From the NCBI RefSeq assembly GCF_024199845.1, contig NZ_JANADO010000001.1, positions 5,518,001 through 5,582,000 of the forward strand: a stretch of DNA of 64,000 nt. Direction: 5' to 3'. Of this stretch, positions 19,638-29,928 are shown one piece after another. Positions within the stretch are counted from its first letter, which is position 1; every line of letters begins with the position of its first letter. The position numbers and the translations under genes were made by a program. The notes below the pieces were generated by a model that worked only from the letters and a program-made list of their open reading frames with translations, did not search any database and had not been told where the DNA came from. The DNA comes from Bradyrhizobium sp. CCGB12. Lineage in GTDB: Bacteria > Pseudomonadota > Alphaproteobacteria > Rhizobiales > Xanthobacteraceae.

Positions 19638-21209
19638 ATGCGCAGTTGCACCACTGTAGCGATGTCGGTTTGGTCACGATCGACTGCGGCCCTCGTTTCG
19701 AGCTTTCGTCAACGTTCGACGAAACGAGGACTTGCAATCGCTCTCTTCCTCGCAGCGATCCTCATGCCTGGTTCGGCGCTGGCACAAAGTCACGACGTAC
19801 TTAAGAAGACCGGCATCCCGAATGAGCTTACCGGAGGGTGGATACATCAAGAAGCCGCTCCGCGAGCAGCGCGATTCAACAATAGCGCAACGACTTCTAG
19901 CACTATGGAATTGGCAAAGCGCGTCAGGGCGAACGAGGTTGCCCGGATACGAACTCAAAAGAAGGTCACACCGTTCACAAAGTTCGAGACTCTTCGTGAA
20001 AAAGGCATGTGGCTCATTATACCTGGCCCCGCCGATACGATAGATCTAGATAGGGGCGGCGTTAGATCGGCCTTGGCAGACGTCGGGATTGGTTATGTGG
20101 GAGGAACAGTAAATAGCCTCATAAACAATCAATTGCCAAATGCGGGCAGAACCCGAGTCGCCAATCAACTCTATATGGGACAGAATCCGACATTTGGGAC
20201 TGTGAATTTTCTGATCGTGACATACGATTTGAGCCGCTTCGGAGTGCCCGACGGTCAGATTATCGTGGGAGCCGAGCAGCAATACTGGTCATGGGAAGCC
20301 GGCGGGCCAGACAGGCTAGGAATCAACATCATTGCCTACTACCAGACGCTTTTCGGCGGTAAGCTCGAGCTCAAAATGGGTTATCTTAGAAATCAAAATG
20401 AGTTCGCGGGGACTTTGGTCGGCGGCAGTGCAGCAGCAACCGTTTTGGGACCCTCATCAAACATTTTATATCAGGCAGGCATGAGTAACAATGCTGCACC
20501 CACGCCAGCTCTCAACCTAAAGTACAATCTCGATGATCGCCTGTATAATCGGGTATCGATCCAGCGCTCCCTCAGTCCAGACGGGCAGTATGCGCAGATC
20601 ACCGAGAATCCCACTGGCCTAAATTGGAGTACGACTAACGCACGCATCCTTTGGCTAAATGAGACCGGCTACAAGAACAAAGCTGCTCCGGGCGTACCCG
20701 AGACCTGGCTGCGGGGAGGCATCGGTTACAACACCAGCAACTTTAAGAGTTTGGCGTATCCGAATCACCAGCTAACCAATGGGAACAGCGTCTACTACGT
20801 TGCTGCCGACAGGCAACTCTGGCAGTCTGACGTTGACGGCTTGGCATCTCGGGGAATCTATGGCGGCTTCTCTGTAATGTACGCGCCGCCCGACCTGAAC
20901 AACGTCAGTCAGTATTACGAGCTTCGTCTTTATGCGAAAGGGCTGTTCGATAGCCGGCCCAGTGACCAAATTGCTATCGTTGCGACTAACGCAGTCTGGA
21001 GTAACTTTGCGGTAGACGCTGCCTTGGTTAAAGGACATCTCGCGCATCACAACACTACAGCGATTTCCGGAACCTACACTGCGCATCTGGCACCTGGAGT
21101 CTATGCAAGCCTGGGACTAACATACATCAACAAGCCAACAAGCGTCACACACACTCGGGAGACAGACCATGCTTTGAATTTACTAGTGTCGACGTCGATA
21201 TTTTTCTAA
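19638..21209 (+). CDS. OprB-family carbohydrate-selective porin
   Basis: Outer-membrane porin of about 523 residues. A signal peptide ends at about residue 49 (GSALAQ), followed by a polar segment and a C-terminal barrel domain of the OprB family: GIPNELTGGW, GLNWSTTNARILWLNETGYK, and repeated beta strands ending in a terminal Phe (STSIFF), the usual outer-membrane sorting signal. OprB proteins let sugars diffuse across the outer membrane. It lies just before two pectin-degrading enzymes on the other strand, so it may admit oligogalacturonides, though the gap of 500 bp and opposite orientation mean they are not one operon. Confidence 0.85.
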   Translation: MRSCTTVAMSVWSRSTAALVSSFRQRSTKRGLAIALFLAAILMPGSALAQSHDVLKKTGIPNELTGGWIHQEAAPRAARFNNSATTSSTMELAKRVRANEVARIRTQKKVTPFTKFETLREKGMWLIIPGPADTIDLDRGGVRSALADVGIGYVGGTVNSLINNQLPNAGRTRVANQLYMGQNPTFGTVNFLIVTYDLSRFGVPDGQIIVGAEQQYWSWEAGGPDRLGINIIAYYQTLFGGKLELKMGYLRNQNEFAGTLVGGSAAATVLGPSSNILYQAGMSNNAAPTPALNLKYNLDDRLYNRVSIQRSLSPDGQYAQITENPTGLNWSTTNARILWLNETGYKNKAAPGVPETWLRGGIGYNTSNFKSLAYPNHQLTNGNSVYYVAADRQLWQSDVDGLASRGIYGGFSVMYAPPDLNNVSQYYELRLYAKGLFDSRPSDQIAIVATNAVWSNFAVDAALVKGHLAHHNTTAISGTYTAHLAPGVYASLGLTYINKPTSVTHTRETDHALNLLVSTSIFF

Positions 21210-21714
21210 TCCTTGCGGAGATTCGATTTTGGTCGCGCTGCGGATGATTGAGCGCAGGTTGACCTGCCAGCTCAGGGAGAGCGAGAACTTAGCCGTGTAT
21301 CTATAATCTCGGCAGCGTCATGTGACGGGTGATGACGTCCGCTTGGCTCCTACAGCGACATAGTTCTTGCCACAGCGCAGTATATCGCAATGGGCCGAAA
21401 GGCGACGTTCGCGAAACATGGAGCTTCGAACCATTCTCAAACAGTCTTCAGTACCTGGCCGCGTTGGAGCAGGCGCGGTAGCATGGGGTATCCGGCAGAC
21501 ACGTGGACCTTCCGCATGTGCGGGACACAAGGGGAGACGATTCTGCGTAAAACCTCCTGGCTGAGTTACCGCGCGGCAGGAAGCTTCCGCAAGGTCCGAG
21601 AATGAAACAGACCGTGTCGTCCGACCAAAGCCGACGCTGCTGACCTACCTTGCAGCCGTTATCATCAAGAACGGCGCATTTGATGCCACAAACTTCGTTT
21701 CACGAATGCACATT
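21210..21714. other. convergent gap
   Basis: Lies between the convergent porin and pectinesterase genes. I see no terminator hairpin with a T-tract and no supportable gene. Confidence 0.5.
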
Positions 21715-22704
21715 TTATTTATGTGACGTTTCATGCGGCAGCCAGCTCGTGTTTCCGAAGAACATTTTCAGTGACCACTGCCTGGTCTCACTATCGGACA
21801 GTTGATGGGAGTAAGGCTCGCGTCGCGTCGAATCGCCCCCCCGGCCCGTGGATTTGTACTCAGCATAGTACGCCGTCCTCAGCGTGTCGGTCTTGCCCGG
21901 AATCCATTCGCGCCACCCTTCCGCGATCACCGGCGCATCCATTTTTGACGACAAGAAAACCACTGCAGCGAAAGGGCGCCAAGCGCGGCCGAGGGCAATC
22001 TCGCCTATTCCAGGATTGGCAGTCAAGGTGCAATGATCGAACACAAAGGCGCTGTCCTCGTCCGGCGCCGCTTTGCCTTGTGCTGTATACACAACCGTTT
22101 GATGGGCGAGACCATGCAACTCACATTGCCGGAAATAGGCTTTGGCGTCGCCAAATATGAAATCGACATGTCCCTCAATGTAGCAGTCCGCGAAGTATTG
22201 TCGCGACAAGCGTCCGTTCGGTCCCTTATTGGCGAACAGTGTGTCCTGTGCACCGAGAAGGCGGACCCGAGTGAGAACGTCCTTGTCTCCAGTAATGGAC
22301 AGTGCCACGGCCTGCGAAGGCGGATGAGCCGGATCGAGCGAGTAATCGTTTTGAATCGTTAGATTGTCGAGCTGGAAATCGTCTCCCGACGCCTCCAGCG
22401 TCGCGGAACGGGTTGTTCCCCCCACATAGATCGCGCCATCGCCGTAGACGACTACCGTTTCATCCGGCCTCTTGCCAGTGCCTTTGATGTGAACACCAGG
22501 TTTGACGACTCTGACTTTCTCGCGATAGATGCCCGGCGCGATTAGAATATCGCCGCCTTGGGCGGATAGTGCATCTATGGCTGCCTGTAGAGAGTGATAG
22601 GCCATGTCGTTAGATTGTGAGACCAATAAGGGCTGAGCGTGCGATTGCGGAAAACGAAAACAAGCGGCGATAACGGCAGCGGAAAATACGCATGCTTTCA
22701 TCAT
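21715..22704 (-). CDS. secreted pectinesterase (CE8)
   Basis: Hydrolyses methyl esters of plant pectin, exposing polygalacturonate to hydrolases. From ATG 22704 the protein is 329 residues with a signal peptide (MMKACVFSAAVIAACF ... SHAQ). The beta-helix pectinesterase motifs are present: GAQDTLF at about 151-157 with the first catalytic Asp, YIEGHVDFIFGDA with the second catalytic Asp, and LGRAWRP with the substrate-binding Arg and Trp. The frame is open 30 codons farther upstream, but that part lacks signal-peptide character. The polygalacturonase gene lies 210 bp upstream on the same strand, a natural functional partner. Confidence 0.93.
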   Translation of the reverse strand: MMKACVFSAAVIAACFRFPQSHAQPLLVSQSNDMAYHSLQAAIDALSAQGGDILIAPGIYREKVRVVKPGVHIKGTGKRPDETVVVYGDGAIYVGGTTRSATLEASGDDFQLDNLTIQNDYSLDPAHPPSQAVALSITGDKDVLTRVRLLGAQDTLFANKGPNGRLSRQYFADCYIEGHVDFIFGDAKAYFRQCELHGLAHQTVVYTAQGKAAPDEDSAFVFDHCTLTANPGIGEIALGRAWRPFAAVVFLSSKMDAPVIAEGWREWIPGKTDTLRTAYYAEYKSTGRGGDSTRREPYSHQLSDSETRQWSLKMFFGNTSWLPHETSHK

Positions 22705-22915
22705 GGTTATACTTTCATCGAACCCAGGGCAGCTTTGACGTGATGGAACGCGCAGCTGATTACGCGGCATCGTACCGCGGTCTGCAGCGATCAACGGTGG
22801 AACCTCGTCGACCTGCTGCGCAGCAGTTTCAGTTCAATGCTACCGAGTTCTGACTTCTACGATCATGGCTCAGAAATTCGAGATAGTGCTCGGGGCCAGT
22901 ATGTTCTGATTCTCT

Positions 22916-24211
22916 CTACCGGCTGGGGAAGGCTTTTGCACACCTCCCCCATCCGCGGGGCAGAGGACCCTCAGCTCGACGACCCGGCAGCGGCGGCGAC
23001 ACGCCGGAAGGTCCCACTGTCAGATTTGCATTCTCAATGTACCAGATCGCGGAATCGTCAAATCTAAGATCGTCCAGGCTAATCGCGAGAGCGTGCGATC
23101 GGTCGAGCCCGCGCATCAGCAGCATCCCCGTATCGCCGCGGACATGACGCAGAACGATTTGGCGATAGAGTGGAATGTTATCGCCCCGGGCGCGGGAATC
23201 GTAGCTTGTATCAAACATGATCGGCCATCGGTTTCCGCGCAGACAAACATCCTCATAGGTCACCCGCTCCACCAGACCGCCTCGGCTGACATCGCTCTTG
23301 ATGCGCAGCCCTGAGGTGGTGCCGTCCAAGGTAAGGCCGCGCACCAGGATGTCGCTGACACCGGAGTTCACCTCGCTGCCAATCGAAAGCCCATGTCCCC
23401 AGCCAAAATAGTTATCAGTGATGGAGATATGGCGGGTCGCACCATTATTGCCGGCCTTGATCGCGACATTGTCGTCTCCAGTGCGGATCACGCTGTGGGC
23501 GATGGTGACGTCTTGACTAGCGCCCGGGTCAATTCCATCCGTGTTGCGGGCATCGGCTGGTGCATCGATAGTGAGGCCCCAAAGGGTGGCTCCCTGGACT
23601 TGGTTCATCGCCACATGGAAATTTGGCGCATTGCGCAAGGTCACGCCGTACAGGGTAATGTCCTGCGCGTGGTCGAGCTGGATCAAACGCGGCGCGTTCT
23701 GGTTGCCGCCCTCAACCTGTGCGCGGCGCGCCAGGTGCCACCAAGATTCGGCGCTGCGGGCCATAGGCTCTCCGCCATGGCCATCGATAGTGCCCTCGCC
23801 ATAAATGCCGCCGCCGCGCGTTTTGGAAAAGCTAATAAAGGGCCGGCAACCGTCGCCTTTGCCAGCGATGCGACCGCAATGTCCCCACCCCTTGTCATAA
23901 GCCGTTGGTTCAGGAATCGCCGTTAGCGTGGCACTGCGTCCGATCCATAAGGTCACGCCTGATTTCATCTCGAGTGGTCCCGACAGGAACTCGCCGCGTG
24001 TCAAATACACCGCGTCGCCTACGGGGCAATGGTCGATGGCGTCCTGTAGGTTGGCCGTATCGTTCTTCCCGGACGCCACGGGACGATCGCAGACAGTACG
24101 AGGCGCAACGGGTTCGACAACAATGCGGCGGTCCTGTGCTTTGGCGGCCGGACAAAGCGCCACCGAGGCAATTATGAACACCCGCGCCCAATGGCGGAAA
24201 CACCCTATCAT
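22916..24211 (-). CDS. secreted polygalacturonase (GH28)
   Basis: Hydrolyses the alpha-1,4 bonds of polygalacturonate in plant cell walls. The 431-residue protein has a signal peptide (cleavage near PAAKA, residue 25) and the complete GH28 catalytic set: NTD at about 223-225, DD at about 246-247, GHG at about 272-274 and RIK at about 303-305. It is read together with the pectinesterase downstream. Such enzymes in rhizobial islands are thought to help infection through the root wall. I saw no tts box or nod box before it. Confidence 0.94.
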   Translation of the reverse strand: MIGCFRHWARVFIIASVALCPAAKAQDRRIVVEPVAPRTVCDRPVASGKNDTANLQDAIDHCPVGDAVYLTRGEFLSGPLEMKSGVTLWIGRSATLTAIPEPTAYDKGWGHCGRIAGKGDGCRPFISFSKTRGGGIYGEGTIDGHGGEPMARSAESWWHLARRAQVEGGNQNAPRLIQLDHAQDITLYGVTLRNAPNFHVAMNQVQGATLWGLTIDAPADARNTDGIDPGASQDVTIAHSVIRTGDDNVAIKAGNNGATRHISITDNYFGWGHGLSIGSEVNSGVSDILVRGLTLDGTTSGLRIKSDVSRGGLVERVTYEDVCLRGNRWPIMFDTSYDSRARGDNIPLYRQIVLRHVRGDTGMLLMRGLDRSHALAISLDDLRFDDSAIWYIENANLTVGPSGVSPPLPGRRAEGPLPRGWGRCAKAFPSR

Positions 24212-24688
24212 CGATCTCCTCGTGCTTACTGCGCACCATCTTTGAGCTGTTTTGTATGGAGCTGAACGTTGGCCAGATCGGCCGTCGCCTCACTGGCTCG
24301 TGCAAGATGACATTTATAAGACGGCAAAGCCGTTGAAGTTGCGATCGGCAGCAGCACTTTGTGCACGGGAATAGAGATGAATCTTCCTCCGACGTCGTCG
24401 CAAGGCGTTGTCATGACCGGATCAACCGGCTTCATCGTTCACTACGAGTTCGATTGAAGGCCCGATCACGCCGATGAAACTCTGTGTTCCTGCCTGACCG
24501 CAATCGCCAACACTTTCGGTTTCTTCCGACGTACCACGCCTGGCAAAACATGATCTGTTGCATCTTGAATGCCTGGATGTACCCGGGTTGTGTGAATTCC
24601 TGGAGAGATCGGCATAGGCCACCTTGAGCCAGTCGGCTCGGATGAAGGCAACAAGCATCCGCTGGCTCTGCGTGGGAGTGCACCGAGA
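24212..24688. other. gap before the transposase remnant
   Basis: No supportable gene. A minus-strand frame ending near 24226 has a coding-like C-terminus (LANVQLHTKQLKDGAQ) but no recognised family. Confidence 0.4.
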
Positions 24689-25215
24689 ATGCTGCAACGG
24701 TTCAGGCCCTGCTACACAACCCTGGTCATCGCCGACGGCGTGAAAGCGTTGTCGAAGGTGATCCGCCGCACTTTCGGTTCGGCGGTTGCGATCCAGCGCT
24801 GCCAGATCCGCGAGGCGCGCAACATCATGAAACGTTTGCGCAAAGAGCATCATACCGCGACACGTCTAGTGCTGGGCTAGCCCTGGGAGCTTTATGATGC
24901 TGACAAGGCTGCCAAATTGATCCGCAAGCTCGCCCGTCGCCCGACGAGTAATGGCTCGGCATAGTGGCCGGCATCCTCGAAGGTCTCGACGAAATCCATA
25001 CTGTAGTCCGGCTGAAGATGCCGGGAGGTTCGTCGATCGCTCACCTGTGCCAATATCGCCGAGAATATCATGCGCAACATTCGGCGCGTCCGCAGAACGT
25101 CGGAGGCTGGCGGGATTCGATACGGCCTTACGATGAGTCGCTGCCGGTATGATCGAGGCCAACAAGGGCTTCCGGCGATTGAAGGCGCATAAGCCAGGCA
25201 TCAAGTTCCTCAAGC
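24689..25215 (+). pseudogene. decayed IS256-family transposase fragment
   Basis: The C-terminal half of a mutator/IS256-type transposase can be read through several stops and frame changes: LVIADGVKALSKVIRRTFGS, QRCQIREARNIMKRLRKEH, then PWELYDADKAAKLIRKLARR, GILEGLDEIHTV and finally ENIMRNIRRV and KGFRRLKAHK. The intact family has DGxxGL-like and CxxHxxRN-type segments here. The N-terminal half is absent. This marks an old insertion next to the pectin genes. Confidence 0.8.
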
Positions 25216-26091
25216 CGGCTGTTCATCTTTCGCTTTGCTGTGTTGATCCCCTCACCGCTTCAGTAAAAGAGGACTGCCACACGCGAACCTGACGGTTGGC
25301 GCGCGAGCATCGCCATTCTATCTTCAGACGCAGAGCGCAGCCGCTCCACGACGGGGTCGAAGAACTGGCTGCCTTCCGATGGGATGAGGCCGGGTTCCGC
25401 GCGCAAACTGCTCGTCCGACGTGCTATCGGCTTCTGCAGCTCCAACGTGCAGTTCGCCAGGTCGACAAATCCACGCCATGTTCCGTCTCCCATAGAGTCG
25501 ACAATACGCAGCCTCACTGAATAGACCGCCTGCTGACGAAGCGCGGTCTCCGGACGCAAAAGAAAACCCAAGTCGCCGGGGTTCCAATTCCATAGAAGTT
25601 GCTGTCGTGCTGGAGACCGACGCTGGAAAGACCGCGACAGCTGCAGGATAGTCAGCGCACTGCATGACCGCAGCCTGGCGCTGCCTCGCCGTAACCACCA
25701 TGGAGATTTGCGCTGGCGGGCTGCGCCTGTATCGATCGTGCCGGCGATCCTTAAGAACTCGGCCGATGCTGGCAGCTTTATCTATCGAATAGGTTTGCCG
25801 AGGGCCGTTCCGAGTACGGAGAGCCGCCACAAGGAGGCCTCCATCTTGGAGCGGACTGCAGGATTGTGGTGAAGGAACGTACTGGCGGATGTCGATTTGC
25901 AGACTTTCGTGAGCCGCAAGCGTCTTGTTGTCCGGGAAGAAGATACTGAGAGTTTGCGAATCCAACGATCCGCGGATCCTGGCTCGATGTGGAGCGCCCG
26001 CCAAAATGATCTAGCGGAACCGATTGTTGCGCAACTCATTTCGAAATTGTGTGCTGAAGATGCCGTCCATTTAAGTGTACGCAGAATACGA
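25216..26091. other. apparently decayed DNA after the transposase remnant
   Basis: Long minus-strand frames (up to 226 codons) overlap in different phases with coding-like patches such as SMGDGTWRGFVDLANCTLEL, but I could not assign any to a family. It looks like a degraded gene on the minus strand. Confidence 0.35.
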
Positions 26092-26445
26092 TCATAAAAA
26101 TACCGCAGCGATCGTGCCGAGCACACCGAGCGTCAACCCGATCAGCGAACCTGCCGTCGGCACGTCTCGAAACAGCAGAAGCGTGAGAACCGGCTCCACC
26201 ACTAAAATTGCTCCCACCGATATCGCGATAATTATCCAGATATTCTCGAGATGCATGTATCCCAGTGCATATCCGAAGACGAGCAGAACGCCGCCGAAGG
26301 ATATCAGCAGGAACATCGGCAGGAGCGTTGCCAGGTCTCCGCCGGCCTTTCCAAACTGCTTTGAGGCAATCAACTCTGCGATGATCGAAAGCGTTTCTCC
26401 AAAGAAAATCGCTCCGACCGCTACAATCTTCAATGTTAAGCTCAT
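26092..26445 (-). CDS. small four-helix membrane protein, SMR/EamA-like
   Basis: A 117-residue protein with four hydrophobic segments (LTLKIVAVGAIFFGETLSII; LLPMFLLISFGGVLLVFGYA; IWIIIAISVGAILVVEPVLT; IGLTLGVLGTIAAVFL). Size and the closing GLTLGVLG motif fit the small multidrug resistance or DMT superfamily, half the length of an EamA transporter. The conserved Glu of true SMR pumps in helix 1 may be the Glu in FFGETLS. It stands alone, downstream of the P450 gene on the same strand, with a 270-bp gap. The substrate is unknown. Confidence 0.6.
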   Translation of the reverse strand: MSLTLKIVAVGAIFFGETLSIIAELIASKQFGKAGGDLATLLPMFLLISFGGVLLVFGYALGYMHLENIWIIIAISVGAILVVEPVLTLLLFRDVPTAGSLIGLTLGVLGTIAAVFL

Positions 26446-26718
26446 CGCCGACGTATCGAAAACGCTAGGTCAAAGGAAACTTCCAGTACTGGACTCATCT
26501 CTCGGCTGCCGTTGACAGCTGGAAATGCAAAGGCTTTTGGTCGGGCACCACTGGTCATCGCTCCTCGCAGGCGCTTCAACGCCTGCTGAACGCTGTCCAG
26601 TTCCCGCGATGAAGACATTCCTCACGCCGATCAACCCTGTGCTGTCCCCCGACGAGAGATCAAAGAGCAAGACGAAACCGCGTAGCTCTTGGCGCCTGCC
26701 AAGCCGGAGCATCACAGC

Positions 26719-27960
26719 CTAAGCTGCAATCTGCACAGGAAGAGCGGAATAGCCGCGCACAAAGTTGGACGCAATTCGCTCGGGTTCGCCGACAAGCTTG
26801 ATCTCCAGCCGCGACTTCAAGATTTCTTCCCAGAGGATCTTCAATTGTAGCTCCGCAAGATGCCGTCCGACGCAGCGATGGATCCCGAATCCAAACGAAA
26901 GATGCTGCCGCACGTGCTTGCGGTCGATGACGAAGCTGTTAGCGTTGTCGATGACCTCTTCGTCCCGGTTACCAGAGATGTACCACATGACGACCTTGTC
27001 GCCCTTCCTGATTTGTTTCCCGCCTAACACGACATCGGCCGCGGCGTTGCGCCGCATATGTGAGATGGGCGTCTGATACCGAATAATCTCCGACACGGCG
27101 CTCGAGACCAGCTTGGGATTATCGCGTAGTTTTCGCAGCTCCGAGGGATGCCGATTCATGAACAGGAGCCCCCCGGTAATCGAATTGCGGGTGGTGTCAT
27201 TCCCACCTACTATCAGCAGAATCAGATTGCCGAGAAACTCACTCGGCTCCATGTGTCGAGTTGCAGGCGAGTGCGCCATCATGGAAATCAGGTCGAGATG
27301 CGGCTCCGCATTGATGCGCTCGTTCCAAAGCCGCGCGAAATACGCCAAACACTCGGACAAGATCGCACTTCGCTTGTCCCAGCTGTCGATGGGCTGGCCA
27401 GCTTTCGGGATTGCCACAGCTACATCCGACCAGTAGGTCAAGAGCCGCCGATCCTCAAATGGAAAGTCGAATAGCGTCGCAAGCATCTGCGTCGTCAACT
27501 CGATGGAGACCCTATCCACCCAATTGAAGGCATCATTGCGCGGCAAGTCGTTCAGAATCGTCGTGACCCGACGGCGGATCAAGCTCTCGAGCTTCGCCAG
27601 GTTTTCCGGCGCCACGATCGGACTTACCGTATCACGCTGCTCGCGATGCTTAGGAGGACCCATCTTGATGAAGCTTTGAGTCCAGTGCTTGTCGGGCACA
27701 TCGACAATGGTGACACCCTGCTGCGACGAGAATGTTTTGTGATTAGTATCTACCTCTACGATATCTCGGTATTTCGTTACGGACCAATATGGACCATAGG
27801 GGCTGTCTTGACAGTAGTGAACGGGGTCTTCCCTTCGCAGCCGCTCGAAGCAGCCCCATATGCTGTCATCCTGGAAGCGTTGGGCTTCGCTTACATCCAG
27901 ATTGCATAGCGGGATACCGCGCAAATCGTCGGCTCTATAGTCTGCCAATCGTGGTTTCAT
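26719..27960 (-). CDS. cytochrome P450, CYP153-like
   Basis: Soluble bacterial P450 of 413 residues from ATG 27960 (ribosome-binding site GGAGA). The heme ligand is Cys363 in FGFGIHRCVGRHLAE; the I-helix oxygen-binding motif is GGNDTTRN, and the ExxR motif lies in SEIIRY. The sequence HLSFGFGIHRC followed by LAELQLKILWEEIL is typical of the CYP153 and related classes, which hydroxylate alkyl or terpene chains. No ferredoxin or reductase gene is adjacent. A decayed flavin-dependent acyl-CoA dehydrogenase-like gene lies just upstream on the other strand, suggesting a former pathway. The longer open frame to 28068 lacks a better start. Confidence 0.9.
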   Translation of the reverse strand: MKPRLADYRADDLRGIPLCNLDVSEAQRFQDDSIWGCFERLRREDPVHYCQDSPYGPYWSVTKYRDIVEVDTNHKTFSSQQGVTIVDVPDKHWTQSFIKMGPPKHREQRDTVSPIVAPENLAKLESLIRRRVTTILNDLPRNDAFNWVDRVSIELTTQMLATLFDFPFEDRRLLTYWSDVAVAIPKAGQPIDSWDKRSAILSECLAYFARLWNERINAEPHLDLISMMAHSPATRHMEPSEFLGNLILLIVGGNDTTRNSITGGLLFMNRHPSELRKLRDNPKLVSSAVSEIIRYQTPISHMRRNAAADVVLGGKQIRKGDKVVMWYISGNRDEEVIDNANSFVIDRKHVRQHLSFGFGIHRCVGRHLAELQLKILWEEILKSRLEIKLVGEPERIASNFVRGYSALPVQIAA

Positions 27961-28205
27961 GATCGTCTCCGCAGATTTTGCTCTCTCGAGAGCTAAGGGA
28001 TCCACAGGTAGCGATCCATAGTTTCGAGCTGCCGTGGCGTTTTGGTTGCGAGCGGGTCGTCGCCCCAACAGAGTATCCCAAAGCGCGGGCTGCCCCCCCT
28101 ACCAGTTCCGACAGGCAAGGATCGCATTTGACTTTCCAACTCGAGCTGCTCCAGAGGATCGATGGGCCATCATCGCTACACAGACGCCGCCTAACGCCGC
28201 TCGCG

Positions 28206-28620
28206 CGACGCGGCTTTGATCGGCTGCCGGCCGAAAAGGCAACCATCCGCCCCAAATGGGATGTCATTGGCCTGCAGGGAGCCGGCAGCCACGACGTGGC
28301 TTTCGAAGATGTCATTGTGCCGGAGGAATAGACCCTGATCCGCGGCGGTTCTCCGACACTCGACCGGCCGATCTACCGTTTTCCGTCAGTGGCCTTCGCC
28401 GCCCAGGTGCATGCGGTCGTTGGCATTGGTATTGCGCGCTCCGCGCTGGACGACGTGATCGCGACGAGCAAGAGCCGTCCCTCGATCACTGGAGCGCCCG
28501 TGATGGAGAGCGTTGCTACATCCAACTGGAGACGGCCAGACCGAAGCCAAACTGCGCTCCGAGCGGTCTTTTTTCTATGAGGCTACCGAGGTAGCTGTGG
28601 AACGAGGCGCTCAAATGGCG
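28206..28620 (+). pseudogene. remnant of an acyl-CoA dehydrogenase-like flavoprotein
   Basis: The middle of an acyl-CoA dehydrogenase-family flavoenzyme is recognisable: IRPKWDVIGLQGAGSHDVAF, then EDVIVPEE, a TAG stop where the family usually has Trp, then LIRGGSPTLDRPIYRFPSVA and GIGIARSALDDVIA. A frame change near 28500 shifts reading to ...IQLETARPKPNCAPSG and FYEATE. The N-terminus and C-terminus are missing. The GxGSHDV and VPEE pattern suggests the HsaA/DszC-like monooxygenase branch. Confidence 0.75.
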
Positions 28621-28911
28621 CCATAAATCCGTTGCTCAGCATGCGGCTTTGAATGTGGGAACACTTCAGCGTACCGGCCAGTTCCTGCTCGGAGGTCTTG
28701 CGCGGCAAGGCTTTCCATGAACTGGTTTATCCACGAGCATTCTCGCACGAACCACCGCGAAAAGAGCTGCGAGCCTTAAATGGCCAGAAACAATCTGGCC
28801 GACGTCACGAGCGAGACCATGTGTCATGGCTTGCGAAGCCGATCCACACGGTTAAGGGATCGAGGTTTCGAAGCACATGCGGTGCTCTTCGTTTGCCAGA
28901 TGAACTTTGCG

Positions 28912-29331
28912 CCATCAGGGATGGTCGCAGATGAATTCGCCCTGGTTCGCGAGTTCAGTCGTCCCGACGACAAGCTTGGAGGCGCGCACCGTGAGGTTAC
29001 CTTCGCGGCTGAGACTATGGCGAATGATTTGATCACGGCATGTCCTGTGCTATCCACCGTTTGGTTCACATTAGCGAAGCTGATGCCGTTCTGGGCGGTG
29101 ACCCTGAAGGCACTAAGGCCCAGACCGGCTTGCGTCGCCGACGCGGGCTTGCACCCTCCGCGGGGGGTAGCGGCTCACGTCCAGTATGAGCTTCACATTC
29201 TTGCCGGTCTGGAGGGCACTGAGCACCTCGGTGTATATCGGCGAGGGCTCATTGGCTCTGGCGTTCGTGCTCACGCTTGCCACCTAAAACAGGGACCACA
29301 GGATCGCCACGTTTTTGCCAGTACACTTCAT
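28912..29331 (-). pseudogene. decayed VirK-family protein gene
   Basis: The start (ATG 29331) has a good ribosome-binding site (GGGGGAGAAG) and a signal-peptide-like beginning, MKCTGKNVAILWSLF, then a TAG stop. The frame continues EVLSALQTGKNVKLILDVSR, and after frame changes AQNGISFANVNQTVDSTGHA and LVVGTTELANQGEFICD. This order resembles the VirK family of periplasmic proteins that is frequent in rhizobial islands. At least three disruptions make it non-functional. Confidence 0.55.
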
Positions 29332-29866
29332 ATGCTCTTCTCCCCCATAAGAACCACAGATCGGACAAGCTGAAACTCGCATGATGACGTCTTCGCAAGC
29401 CGATTGGCTGATTCCAGACATCAAGCGCGGTCGTGTTTGCGACAACAACAACTTGTCACAACGCGCAAGTGGTCGCGAGGGCTGATCCGACCTCAACAAC
29501 TAGGTCCGTTTTGGCTAAGCCAGTTTTTCCAGTGCACCGTCGCCCGAGCATTGATCGAGCGCGGGCGACCTAGAAGCCCAATGGCAACGGTCGCCTCGTC
29601 CAACAGCGTTGGTAAGATCGAGAGGCTGCGCCACTCCCTGAAGTGTACGCGAACGACTTTTCTGGCGAACTGCTTAGCATCCCTTCGATCGCCTCAGTCA
29701 ATTCGTCAGGGGCTCGGTGGCACGAGACCCAGACAGCCGCTTCCACTCATGGCTGGCTCGGTCTCAGGCTGGCCATACTTGTCAAGAGCGCTACATGCGG
29801 TCGCATCACCAAGCCGCCCAGTAGACTCGGCATTAGCCATGGCAAGCGGCGCCGCACGCTAGGCCT
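29332..29866. other. non-coding stretch before the third nod box
   Basis: Short frames without domains. I see no supportable gene. Confidence 0.5.
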
Positions 29867-29915
29867 ATCCGCCGCTTGAATGCGTTCCATCGAAACAATT
29901 GATTTTGCTGATCTT
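29867..29915 (+). promoter_or_regulatory. third nod box
   Basis: Gap-free alignment with the nodABC nod box: ATCC at positions 1-4, TGAATG at 11-16 (TGGATG in the reference), and CCATCGAAACAATTGATTTT followed by GC. Two short in-frame ATGs follow at 29929 and 29965 and no long gene is present until 30332, so the original target gene seems lost or is a very short ORF. Confidence 0.8.
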
Positions 29916-29928
29916 GCCCGAAGCCTCC

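Noticed and set aside
25324..26004. 226-codon minus-strand frame
   Set aside because: Composition is uneven and no family is recognised; neighbouring frames share coding-like patches, so it is probably decayed DNA.
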